64,000 bases of DNA, from assembly GCA_011634665.1 (NCBI GenBank), contig WAEK01000002.1, positions 2,686,501 through 2,750,500 on the forward strand, written 5' to 3'. Positions 39,043-50,400 of this stretch are shown here, piece after piece (the stretch's first letter is position 1; the number at the start of each line of letters is the position of its first letter). The stretch comes from Mortierella sp. BCC40632. Lineage: Eukaryota; Mortierellomycota; Mortierellomycetes; Mortierellales; Mortierellaceae. The position numbers and the translations under genes are program-made. Below the pieces are notes generated by a model. That model had not been told where the DNA came from. It did not search any database and worked only from the letters and a program-made list of their open reading frames with translations.

Positions 39043-42000
39043 ATGCTGTCCATCTACCAAAAGGAAGGCAATGCTAACAGTCGAGGTAACCGTCCAAGAT
39101 CCCCTTCCACTTAGACAGACGATTCTGCTCGGTTGTTGAGCTCAAAAAAAAAAAAATTCGGTCAAAGAAGCTGAGAGCCGCAGTCTCTCCCTCTCCTCTA
39201 CCCAAAACCATAGATTACACTGGACAGAGACTCCCAGATGAGTGTCTCCTTGTGGTTATCCGACAATTCAAATCAGATCTCCAGGGACTATATGGTCTCT
39301 TGACGGTGAACCGATTCTTCTTTGAAGAGGTCTTGAAACTGCTCATGGGCTATACGTTTATGCGGCACCAAGAGCATACTCTCTCACACGGAAATAGGAA
39401 AGAGAACGCCTTCGAATGTCGCCTGGCTCTTGTTTTCCGCTCGGCACTGCAATACGAATGGTTGAGGCGGCAAGAGGCACTCAGCCGGCAAGAGGAACAA
39501 GAACACCAAGGCGGGAACGAGGTGGAGGAAATGTCTTTGGGGACTCGGTCCTCTACAGCTTCATCGCATAGCTGGCGCCAGTTTTTTCAAAGAGCTGATT
39601 TCATGGTGGACCTGAACTCTATCATGAGCGAATATGGGCTTGCTCTCTCCTACTCATCTATCCACGCAATGGAATCATATTCTCAATTGGCCACCGTCGA
39701 CTACTCTACATATTTATCGTCGCTCTCTACTCAGGACTTTTCTTTCCTTAATCTCAGCCTAATAGCTAAACTACAGCTTATGCAACTAGAGGAGTCGGGA
39801 TCATGGTTAATCGCTAGTCCTGAAACAGTAGAACAAAAAAAGGATCCCACACGCAGGAGAATCTACAGGGGGCTCATTAGATTCCTGCTTCAGCACAGCT
39901 GTCGACATATCACCGTCCTCGGATTCGGTCTACACGAGTCATCCTACTATGTTGGGTTTGCGACCATGATGTCGAATCTCCGAAACCTACAAATCGACAT
40001 GACGGGGAGTCATTACGATCGTTCTATTGAAATAAGCCATGTCGCACGCCTTATTCGTCTGAACCAAGAAGCCTTCCCATACAAAAAACGATTGGACCTT
40101 GAATTTTGGGGGGGCGAAATCTTCTATCCTCGACCTAACTCCAACATGAACGAAACAGAACTGGGGGCTTGGTTGGAGAGACGTCGAGAGTGGAAGACCA
40201 CACACTACCCAGCACACACGCTATATGAAGCAGTCGGTCGTCCAAGATCGATGGATGTGAGCTGCTTGCCTTGGTTCTATGAAGAGTCACACTCTATCGA
40301 AACAGAGAACCTCATATCATTTATGGATCACGATAACGAACGCTGGGATACTGGAGAGAGCCCAGCGATGGAAGCATTCCTACGGCGCTGTCCTGAGCTA
40401 CAAAGTCTTGATATGGCGATCGGACACTATTTTATGTTTCAATGGGCCAATACCTCCTCAGCTACTATTGAACAAATCAACAAGTCTTTACTATCGACGA
40501 ACCATCGACGACCACTTTCCAAGCTTTCAAGCTTGAAGCTGAAGTCAGATCGCAACTACTGGAATATCATCCGTGCACTCAATGATTTAGTTGCGGCGTG
40601 TGGAGAGAGTCTTGAGACTATTCGGATCGAGCAAGAGTGGACTAACCGCAACATTGCAATCGCTGACATGGAGGCGTGTCTGCTGGGAAATGTTGAAGAG
40701 CTTCAATGTATTCCAAAAGCGACCTCAATTGGTCATGACTGGTATCTCCCTAGGCTGCGCGAAATCGAGCTTCTGTTGACAGGAACGGTATCCATCGGGT
40801 CGTTTGATCAATGTCCACTTCTCGAGAGCCTCACGATTCGAAGTAATATGTGGGATGGATATCTGAGCTCTTCAAACTCTGCTGAATCGGCACAACAGGC
40901 AGCATTCTTGGAGTCTCTAACACTTCTACCGACCTGGGAGCTACCTCGACTTCAACAACTGCAACTTTCAGGCATGGTGGCTGTGCAATTTGATTTCGAG
41001 TCTATCAAATTCATGAAAAATCTAAAAAGTCTAGAGCTGAGTGTGGATAATCAAGGATGGTTCCGAGTTTTTGCGAATATGTATATGGGGCTCTGTCCCA
41101 GTGATGTTCTATCTGCTCTCGTAAGTCATGGTGTCTGTGCGTCTTGGCTCTGCCCTCCCTCATTCCTTCCCTCACCCCTTGTTGCTTATTCATTGATTAA
41201 ATGATTTCGACTTCATAGGACAATTCAAGATACTCCCCGCTATGTTACTCCCCGACTAGATTCTATCCTTGGAACTGGTCTTCAGAGTCGCTATCCGACA
41301 TATCCATCACTGGCCCTGCTGCAATGATGTTTCACCTTGATCAGATCGGCCTGTTTCCGTCTCTCGAAAAGATTGACTTCAATCCTCCTTCAGGGGACGT
41401 TTATACGTTTTTTAACACACAAGAGGAGGCGCTAGTCAAAATCTACTCGAGTCAAACTATATACCCACGAAACCCATCCTTTGATCTTTGCGACATAGTG
41501 GACCAAATGACATCACCCATGTCGAAGCAAACCCCAAGCAGTTCAAAATCTCCCCTCGGGATTCAGAAAGATGACAGTGATGTTATTCCAGAACTATCAA
41601 ACCCCCAACCTCTACGCTCGCCTATGCAGAGCAAGCTTCGGCATCTTGGTCTCTTTGGCAAATGGAGTGCTGTCGGACCAAACATCTGGACTCGGATATT
41701 GACAAAGCATGCGCCCCATCTCAGTAGAATATATGGCTTCCATAATTTGGACCCCAGTGCGCAAATACGAGATATTGAAGAGGCTTTCAAGATCATTGAC
41801 AAAATGGAGGAAAGGGTCGAAGAATCAAGTCCAGACAATGTTTATCGCCTAGAAGAGAGTTCAAGAAAGAGCCTATTGGCAGTCTTCTTAACAGGCCTTC
41901 TACCTAGAGCCAGAGAGATAGAATTGGGACTAGTGAGTATTTCAAAGGATAAGAAGGACCAGTACATAGCCAAGCCAGGAAATCGGATGTATGGGTTCTT

Positions 42001-42046
42001 TAAAACTCAGGAATACTTTGTTCCTAGAGCGAATCCTTCTCATTAG
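39043..42046 (+). CDS. F-box/LRR-like protein, gene F (subfamily 1)
   Basis: The only complete plus-strand member of the array: 925 aa, exons 39043-39085, 39214-41120 and 41219-42046. First exon MLSIYQKEGNANSR resembles MLHSQGNANSQ of gene C and MLPSQDNADSQ of gene E, which is why I chose this ATG and its GTAACC donor. Exon 2 opens DYTGQRLPDECLLVVIRQF, the F-box, then LLTVNRFFFEEVLKLLM. LRR-like LSKLSSLKLKS, CPLLESLTIRS and LPRLQQLQLSG. Exon 3 opens DNSRYSPLC, with TRFYPWNWSSESL and MMFHLDQI. The protein body is subfamily 1, but exon 1 resembles subfamily 2, as if exon 1 came with the shared divergent promoter. Confidence 0.82.
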
Positions 42047-43210
42047 CAACTTGATAGTCCACTCTAGGTGGAATGTGATCTTGGATACACTCGATGGAGT
42101 CTCTATTAGTGACTCTATAGATAGGATTTACTCTTTGCAATGGAATTAAAAAGCGCGAGTCATAAAACAGACCTAAGATCGACTGTCCAGACACAACCGG
42201 ACTAAAAGACCAGTTGTAGCCGAATGTGATACTCGCTGGCACCCTTGAGACCCTTCTTGGTACACTTCATCTTGAAGATGCTGAATACGCTTGCTGGCAT
42301 TTATTCATTTATTTAAAAATAAGATAAAAATGTCCCATGATTGGTGGCCCGGATAAGGTGCATCATGAATGAAGCCGAAATAATTTCATCCGCTTTAGTA
42401 GATGCGATTGTCGAGGCTGCGACCAAGGTCATTGTCGGAAAACCTCTCAACTACTTCCCCTTGGTTGTCTGATAGACTGGCTCCAGCACTCAGACCAACA
42501 TGAATGTCAACGAGATCATCTAGTAGAGCTAGTCATTGATAGCATGTAGCCAAGCTTGATCGAGATGTCATCAACACAAAAGAGAAGGAGGTTTGCAATA
42601 GTAAACCCTGAGTTTTTACGCTTCACACAGGACTTGGGGATGGAAAAGAGGATGAAAGGATGGATTTACTCTCTCTTAGTTTCCGTAACTTGGATTATTT
42701 GCAGAAGTTAGTCTCTTTACAAGAAACTAGCCTCGCTGTACCATTCCCTACCAACCACACACTCTAGAAACACTCCTTCCATACTGCTACCACAACATCG
42801 ACACCCACTAATTTACCAGAACACTCTGCTAGAGTGTTTCCAGCACATATGCTGTAGAATTTACTAAGATCTACAGACTGATCCATCAAGACATAGGCTT
42901 GAACTGAACAGTCCATCCAAGCTTCCGCAATTGTAAAATGCTCCAGAGTCCTTTTCTTTCTTTCTTTTTTTTTTTTAACAAAAACATGATTTATTCTGAT
43001 GTCCTTTCAAAAATACTCTCGAGTAGTGATGCAAACCAAACATTACCTACAACCATTAACAGAAAAAATGGAGAAGTTAGTCCTCTTAATCCAGTTTTCA
43101 GAGATAGAGTAAATGAAGAGAATCATGCTAGGGTCTAGCCCAAGCAAGAGGTAGAAAAATGTGTAGGTATAGGGTTGAAGGGGAGGGGGAAGGTTGATAT
43201 ATCGGATCGG

Positions 43211-43300
43211 GATCAGATAGTTTAGAAAGTTTGTGTATTCTTACGACGGGGTCTTACGCCGTCTCATAAACACGGACCAAACAAAATTCATCATACTGCC
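43211..43300. repeat. 90-bp direct repeat, copy 1
   Basis: Aligns without gaps to 43648-43737 with 80 of 90 bases identical (counted by eye). On the minus strand both copies hold the frame YDE(F/L)CLVRVYE(T/V)A, preceded by CAG and followed by GTAAGAC, i.e. exon-like ends. Confidence 0.85.
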
Positions 43301-43647
43301 GATATTGAGAAACGAAAAATGACTCCCTTCCCATAAATGAGAAAGGGATATAGGATATGGAGACAAAAAAGATGATTGGGCATAAAAGGGAATAAAAAGA
43401 GCGTCTCTCAGCAATGAGGATAAGACGCGATCTGGAAAAGAAGGGTACCTTATTGAACAGACTGCTGGATCGATGTGAACGCGTAGACTTGAACTTTGTA
43501 GAAGAGTGCCGAAAAAAAGACAAACGTGGCCGGAATAGGAAATGAACTACTATAGCATGAACGAGAAAGGCATGGTTAGCATTCGGCTCGCCTATCTCAT
43601 GTCCAAGATTTGACCCATCCCTGATCAGGAGAAGGTTTGAAATGGGG

Positions 43648-43737
43648 GATCAGATCGTTTAGAAAATTGGTGTATTCATCCGGTGGGGTCTTACGCCACC
43701 TCATAAACACGGACCAAACAAAGTTCATCATACTGCC
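43648..43737. repeat. 90-bp direct repeat, copy 2
   Basis: Partner of 43211-43300, 437 bp away in the same orientation. Same exon-like borders on the minus strand. Confidence 0.85.
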
Positions 43738-43977
43738 CGTCAGCGAAAGGCTGACCTCGTTCTTTTTTTTTTTTTTTTCTCTTCCATCCACAACAAGGGA
43801 GAAGAGAAAGTAGATCTGGCCAAAGACTTACATTAAGAGGGAGGTGTGATGAACTGAATGTGAGAGGAAGAGGGAAAAAAAAAAATGTGGTGCAGAGGTG
43901 TGTTTATGTAAAAACAATGAAATGGGATACTCCCCTTAAGCTCTGGAGGAAAAAAAAACAAGTTCGGGGGCCGACTT

Positions 43978-45815
43978 CTATCGGCGAAAGAAACGGCTAC
44001 TGGACATAGTCTTTTGCACAATTCGGAACGTGAGCGAGATTCTGGTAGTCCGCTCAAGCACGGTCGATACTGCTGCTTCCTTTGTGTCGACATTTTGACT
44101 GAACTCCTGACCATGTCTACTAGGGATACCATCATTGCCAAATCCTAGTGCTTGGTTTAGGTTCAGGATATTGCCCTTGCTGAGATCGTCTGATGTAATT
44201 TCTCGGATCCCATGTAAGTAGTTGCTGTAAACGTCCTCCTTGAGGACTAAGAGAGAGCGTGGCTGTACTAGGATTGAGAACTCTGGCTCGCGTGTTTGGA
44301 AGTCAGGGTCCTGATACGTCTTTATCGAATGATTGGATCCAAATTCTGGAGTGGTTGTGGAGGTTGGGGTGGAGGTCTGCATTGTATCCATAGATCCTTG
44401 AGGCTTGAAAAACTCGAGAACGCAATGTGACGAGAGAGATACTGTAGCAACTGTTGGTAGATAGGCGGGCCCATCCTTGTGAGGCTGTGTCCAAAAGGCA
44501 ACGGTGATAGTAGAGAAGCGCGTGAATATACACTAATGAGACCAAGCTGCATCAGAGGTCAAGAAGGAGCAGAGAAAAGACACATACGAGGATGCCCTGG
44601 CCTGCGAAGTACTCGTTAACAAGGCAATGGTTCGGGTCGTGTAGGGTTGGATGCAGGTCGTCAAAGACGCCAATCTCCCTGAAGCGGGGGATTAAACTAT
44701 TCAGCCAGGTTGGCAGTGGCTCGGCGATCATTCCCTGGTGGCTCACAACACCGCCTGGAAGAGTTGATCAGCTTCTCTTTCTTTCTTTCTTTTATGGACG
44801 CTCGTGGGGATTCAACCACAATATCCTTAACAACAACAATAGCAACAATAGCAACAATAGCAACAGCAATAGCAATAGCAATAGCAACGCGACACAGATA
44901 ACACACACGAGCGCTTGACCTCGTTTGTTCTCAGGACTCATGTGTATCCCCTACACATGAACATTGGAAAACTGAAAGAGCAGTGGATAGATTGGGCCTG
45001 TCAGCAGAAAATATCCTTCAGGACAGACCACGAGATACTCCTTCATAAATCAATGAACAGTGAGCTGCGAGTGCGCAGTGTAATGCAAATAAAAAAGACA
45101 GCGAGTGAGAGCGCTTACCCAACACAGTGAAGAGACCCCGTTCACTTACCCCAATTCTGTAGTCTATCATATGGATAGAGAAAAGAAGCATGTGGGGATG
45201 AATCCACACGTTGCACGGTCGTTAGTCCCAGACTGGTTTTTTCTCTTGCACACAGGAGTGAGTGCATGTGTGCACGGCACCAGCGTCACTTTGAGCGGCA
45301 CAAGGTGCACAAAGAGCACCAAACCCGCCGGCGCTCAGCGCGGGACAGGAAACAGAGCACAAAAAACGACTCGACTGTTCTGGGAAATAGCATGACTAGT
45401 GCCTGTCCCATTTTCGTCATCGCCGTCCAGTAGCCTTGCCTCGGTCCCAAAGGGTATGGATGGAGAGACGCGACAGATTCTACTTTGACAGACGGGTGTC
45501 GAAAAGATATTAGAAAAGGTTCTCATCTTGCCTTCTATTCTTGAGTTGAACCCATTTGGGCCTGGGAGCCGTCAGAACCTAGAGTATGATGGGGTAAGAG
45601 AGCGATAGCACAGTGAGTCTGACTACACACAGCAGTTCAAGGTGAAGCTGAGTACAGGAATGCAAGGAGAAAGAGAGAGAAGCGTCTGGTGTTGTGTGTG
45701 GATGAGTTACCTTATTGATGAGCAGTTGCTCCTCTGCGGGCGAAATAAAATCGGGCACGTAATAGATACTCGAAGGGGCCTCCGAGATCCTTGCCGTGGA
45801 GATTGAGCGCGTCAT
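43978..45815 (-). CDS. ALKBH6: AlkB-family dioxygenase, ALKBH6-like
   Basis: Fe(II)/2-oxoglutarate-dependent dioxygenase; the family oxidises alkylated nucleic acids, but the substrate of ALKBH6 is not well settled. Five exons: 45711-45815, 45532-45578, 45150-45163, 44588-44754 and 43978-44484 (279 aa). Landmarks along ALKBH6: SSIYYVPDFISPAEEQLL, APRPKWVQLKNRRLQNWGG, LPTWLNSLIP, CLVNEYFAGQGI, LPHKDGPAYLPTVATVSL, RSLLVLKEDVYSNYLHGI and RISLTFR. HKD supplies the HxD iron ligands, His in LHGI the third ligand, and the Arg pair in RISLTFR fits 2OG binding. Exon 3 is only 14 nt, and intron 2 has a GC donor (AAG before GCAAGA). Without both, the conserved LQNWGG block cannot be read. Confidence 0.85.
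44824..44890 (+). repeat. AACAAY/AATAGC triplet-type repeat in ALKBH6 intron 3
   Basis: Imperfect (AAC-AAT-AGC)n run of about 65 bp within the intron between the 14-nt exon and exon 4. Confidence 0.85.
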
Positions 45816-46605
45816 AAAGAACCTGCTCTTTCTGGCTGGCTGCTCTCTCACACACACACACACACACTTTCTCGCTCTCTTACTCTTTCTTACTCTCTCT
45901 TACTCTCTTACTCTCTCACTCTCTCGCTCTTTTATTTCTTTTTCGAAAGCAGGGCTGATGAGGATGAGAATGGGGAAAAGGATGAGGATGATAGATCGGC
46001 GATGAGCAGAATGCACAGATGCCGTCAGAAATGGGCTGTGAAGCGGCGCTGTCTGTGTCCGACTGGTGTCTGTGTGGGAACTGAAGGGTAGAGAGAAAGA
46101 GAGAGAAAGAAAGAACAAGAGAGGGGGGGGGGAGAACGAGAAAAGTGAGAGAAAAACAATCCCACACATACACTCTCTCACCCACAATCTTCCCATCCAC
46201 CACCAACCAACCCACCTTTTCTTTCTTCTCTTCGGAAGCGTCACCATCAGCATCTACAAGTGCTGTTTGTGCGTGGATGCGTGTGTGTGTGTGTGTGTTG
46301 GATAGCAAGACACAGGTGCGCGCACGTCCCCCAGTGCAGGGCGAGGGGGATCCTTTCCCCCGTCCGACTGTTTGGCTTTCTCTAGCCTGTCTCTTTCCTG
46401 CTGGGTCAACGACAGTCGCGCGGCATTAACCTTAGAGGAAGAGCAGCGGACATGTATTCATACTTTGTGTGTCGCTCTTTTCTTTCTTCTTTGTCCTTCT
46501 TTCTCCAGGGCACATGTTTGTACACCCACGAAGGCTGGACCAGGGGCCGGCGCGGGTGAGGTTCGGCTGGGCTGGACGGCTGGGCTGGGTTGAACAGTTA
46601 GGTCT

Positions 46606-46607
<2 letters not shown>

Positions 46608-46650
<43 letters not shown>
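46608..46650 (+). repeat. (CT)n microsatellite
   Basis: About 21 uninterrupted CT units. Confidence 0.95.
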
Positions 46651-46654
<4 letters not shown>

Positions 46655-46936
46655 GGAGCTGCAACGGCTGGCTGGTTGGCGGGAGAGAAAGAGAGCAGAA
46701 AGGACAAGGTCATGACCTCGAGGAAAAAGGGAAAGTAGAAAGCAACCTAGGGCTGATAAATGATGACAGCCTTGCCCATGGAGATCATGCCTGGGATGCT
46801 TTGGATCATGCCTGGAATCATACCTGGGATCACGCCCAGCTCAGATGGTAGCTTTGCTGCAGGGCCAGCAGACTTGAACACTACAAGTTCAACAGGTATA
46901 CAGAACCGACAGAGAGGCCCAAACAAATTGGGCCTT

Positions 46937-47001
46937 CAGACAGGGCCAACAGACAGGGCCTTCAGACAGGGCCAACAGACAGGGCCTTCAGACAGAGCGC
47001 A
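46937..47001 (+). repeat. 13-bp minisatellite alternating as a 26-bp higher-order unit
   Basis: CAGACAGGGCCAA and CAGACAGGGCCTT alternate twice, then a decayed fifth unit CAGACAGAGCGCA. Just upstream GGCCCAA-ACAAA-TTGGGCC (46916-46934) forms a perfect 7-bp stem. Confidence 0.9.
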
Positions 47002-47145
47002 TGGCAAAGGGAAGTATGTCGTGGCGACCGCACCTGTGGGCCATGTGCAAAGCACTGGCGCCTATTAATACAATGGTGGACGGTAGCAGCCGCCGTACGC
47101 AGAGCTGTTCCTGAAAGTCATTGTCGCCCCGTCTTTGTCTGTCTC

Positions 47146-47193
<48 letters not shown>

Positions 47194-47414
47194 CTCTTCT
47201 TTTCACTCTCTCTCTCTCGCTCTTTCTCTCCCTTTCTCTTTCATCTCTCTTTCTTTCCCTCTTTTCATCTTTGACCCATTTCATTCCTTGCTTTCTCTCT
47301 CTCTCTTACTCCCACCCATCTCCATCCCGACCCCATCCTCTCCTTCTCCATCTCCTCATCCCGATCGCTCTATCTCTTTCTCTCTTTTCTTCGTCATCTG
47401 ACCCTCATCTCACC

Positions 47415-50400
47415 ATGCAAGAGATCGAGGTCCCGCCCCGAGATGTCTTCCAGCACTACGTCCATGTCGACCAGCCGGACAAGACGCTCGTCTGGTGGTT
47501 CTCAACAAAAAGAAAGAACATCTCCTTTGGCCTCTTCTTCCGCAAGTCGGCCGCCTGCCCACCTCAGCTCCGCTCCAACACCTTAGCCCCGTCCATCACT
47601 AGTGCTAGCCCACCTGCTTCTGTCGCGCCTGCTGCCACCTCACCCACGTCGACTCGCCCAGAGTCTATCTCGTCCAGGCGCACTGGCGGCGGCCACGGTC
47701 AGTCCTACTCCAATGGCAGTGGTATTCTCGATGGTTCAGCAATCCTTTCCACGTCCCCGACAAGGTCTTGCCGTGCTAGTAACTATGCCTCAAGTAGGGC
47801 TTCGGTCGACTCGCTCAGTGATGACGATGATGACCACTCGCACCATACCCACCCGAACGACAATTCGTCCTCGGGCCAGAACCCGGCAATTAGCCGACCT
47901 GTCGTGCGCCGGAAGAAGACCGTGGCCAAGTTCAAGGACCCAGAGCTGATCGAGATCCTACCCATTGAGCACTACGACTCAAGCTCGGGTACCATCCGTG
48001 GCGAGTATCCAGTCAAAGAGGAGGGCAGCTACGTTCTGGTCTTTGGTAAGTGAGAACGAGCCATTATCCCAGGAGCACTGCCTCGTTTTGCGCCTCTCGA
48101 CTTGACAAGACATGGGCCGCTCATGTTAATCTCATCTTATTTTCTTTCCGCTGCCATTTGCCGTCCTGTTTTCCTTGTGGATTCTTACTATTTGTGTTGG
48201 TTTATATGTTTAGACAACTCGTTCTCGATCAACACCTCAAAGCGGCTGACCTTCTTTGTGGCCCTGGAAGCGCGTGGGCGCAAGGCCTCGATACAGCCCA
48301 AAACCGATATGTCCGGCTGGCTGCTCAAGAAAAAACGCAAGCGCATGCAAGGTGCGAAAACCATTCTCATCTCCTCCTCTCCCCAATCAGTTCCTTTTGT
48401 CCAATGTTTGTGCTCGTGTTTGTTCAAATGTTCGCCGAACCGTGCCCGTGCCCGAAGGGCTGCTTCCTTGGCTTAGGTTCATTTCAGTGACCCAGAAAGG
48501 GACCTTACCCCTTTAGCTGGCGCTAGCTGTCTCTCTCTCTCTCTCTCTATGTGTGTGTGTATGTTAATGCATTGGCCTGGGTTCGCTAATGGCAGTGATG
48601 TTTGGTCCTAACCACGCCCTTTTCATTCACTCTCTCCTTTCCTATCCAATTGTGCCCCGGTCCTTGTTGTGCATCCGTGTCTGCGAACAAAAGGATGGGC
48701 GAAGCGATGGTTCCAGATTGAGAATGGTATCCTCTCGTACCATAAAGACCCTGGCAGCCCCTGTCGCGGAAAGGTTCACCTCGTCCTATCGACTGTTACT
48801 GTCACCCAGGCGACGAATATGATCCACGTAGACTCGGGCACGATGGTCTATCATCTCAGGGCTCTTGATAGCACCGAGTATTCTGCCTGGACAAAGGCCA
48901 TCAAGGAGGCTAAGGCTTCGGAACAGCGATTCGTCCAGGACACAGCCCTGCGCATGACCCAGCGCCAGAACTCGCAGAAACGTGCCCACCTGCGCAACAG
49001 CTGGATTGCTAGCAGCAATGACCTGGACAAGCTCAAGGAGATCATGTCTTCAATGGACGCAGGCTTTTTGGATATTCAGGACCAGCTTGACTCGATCCGC
49101 CACCAAAACGAGGTTACACCTCCAACGAGTTCATCTCAGCGATCGCCCCCACGCGATCGTCCCTCGGCAGGCGAGAGCACTGGAACTAGCAGCGCTAACA
49201 GCAGCAACAACAATAATAAGTTTAAGATGAAATTTGGTATCCCGGCATTGCAACGAAGTAAGTGTCTGAACATAGGTTCTCTCTTTCTGACATTGCCCCT
49301 CTGTCATTTCCTAGCATCCTACGGATTGAATGCAGATCCAAGGAAAAAAGAAAGAGCGTCAGATTCTAAACGATCCTGAATCCCTGGCTCCCTACATTTC
49401 CATGCTCTTTTTATTGCTTAATTGATTAGCCACCAGCGACGGCAGCGTAGCCTCATTCCAGTCATCCTTGGATAACATTCACGCTCGACTCCAGGCGTCA
49501 TTTGCCAAACTGGCCGCCGACAAGGAGGCTGCATTCCAGCTGATGCGATCCGAGCTTGAAAAGTGGGAAAAGAACGAGAAGCAGTTCCACCGACTGCTAT
49601 CCGAGAACGAAACGCTCTCATCGACCTTCCCTGCAGACAAGTCAACACTTTCGCGCCATGTTCTTGAGGAGGCTATCATGGCCCATACTACCCGCAACTC
49701 GATGGCTTCGGAACGCACACACTCCCTCACGTCTTCAATCACTGGCTCAGACATCTTTTATGACGCAGATGATGCCATCCTGACAGCCGATCTTTCGCCT
49801 GGCGATCTATCGGATCTCGAGGGTGTTGGATTTGATGACCACAGGGCGGACCACGATGACAACTCGAGCGATGACGAGTGCACAGAGCATCAGGCACCGC
49901 TTGAGGAATCCCCTGTTGAGATGATTGCAGCTCCAGTGAAACCTACAGGATCAACTGCTTTGATTCCGGACGAGCCCGTGACTCGGCGTGCAGCCCTGCC
50001 TGCGCCCGTCTCGGGAGAAGACATTTCATTACTGTCAATCTTGCGGAAAAACGTTGGCAAGGATCTGTCGACCATCGCCATGCCTGTGTCGCTGAATGAG
50101 CCCATCAATGTTCTACAGCGTCTGTGCGAAGAGTTGGAGTATAGCGAATTGCTGGACAAGGCTGCTTCACTCCCCGACAGCCTGGATCGCATGGTCTGGG
50201 TGGCGGCGTTCGCAGTCAGCGGTTATGCTAACAGTCAGTGGCGTGCTGCACGAAAGCCTTTTAACCCTCTTCTTGGCGAGACCTTTGAATATGTCTGCCC
50301 AGAGAAAGGTAACAGCGAATGCGAATGTCTTTGTTTGATTAACTGAAAGTCGACTGCGTGACACATTTTTTTGTACGTCTATTTTTCTTGCTGACTATTC

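Larger units (their letters stand above)
42047..43977. other. Gene-poor interval downstream of F-box F and ALKBH6
   Basis: No complete gene supported. Holds a 35-codon ATG-to-stop frame (42365-42472, coding-like composition), a minus-strand open stretch at 42024-42242, and a 90-bp direct repeat (separate entry). T runs lie near 42965 and 43762. May contain remnants of a decayed gene. Confidence 0.45.
45816..47414. promoter_or_regulatory. Divergent promoter region, ALKBH6 / Osh3-like, repeat-rich
   Basis: 1.6 kb with no supported gene. Contains (CA)n and CT-rich DNA at 45849-45925, two long (CT)n runs (46608-46650 and 47149-47185), a 13/26-bp minisatellite and small inverted repeats at 46880-46934. 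Pyrimidine-rich DNA leads up to the Osh3-like ATG. A 102-codon open frame at 46760-47068 is made of these repeats. Confidence 0.55.

Noticed and set aside
46760..47068. 102-codon frame with GPTDRAFRQGQQ-like repeats
   Set aside because: Consists of the 13-bp minisatellite and other short repeats in a promoter region; unit length is not a multiple of three, so the peptide is not periodic as a true repeat protein would be.
47121..47414. Ser/Leu-rich N-terminal extension of the Osh3-like protein
   Set aside because: Translation of (CT)n leader; the GOLD-like domain begins right after the ATG at 47415.
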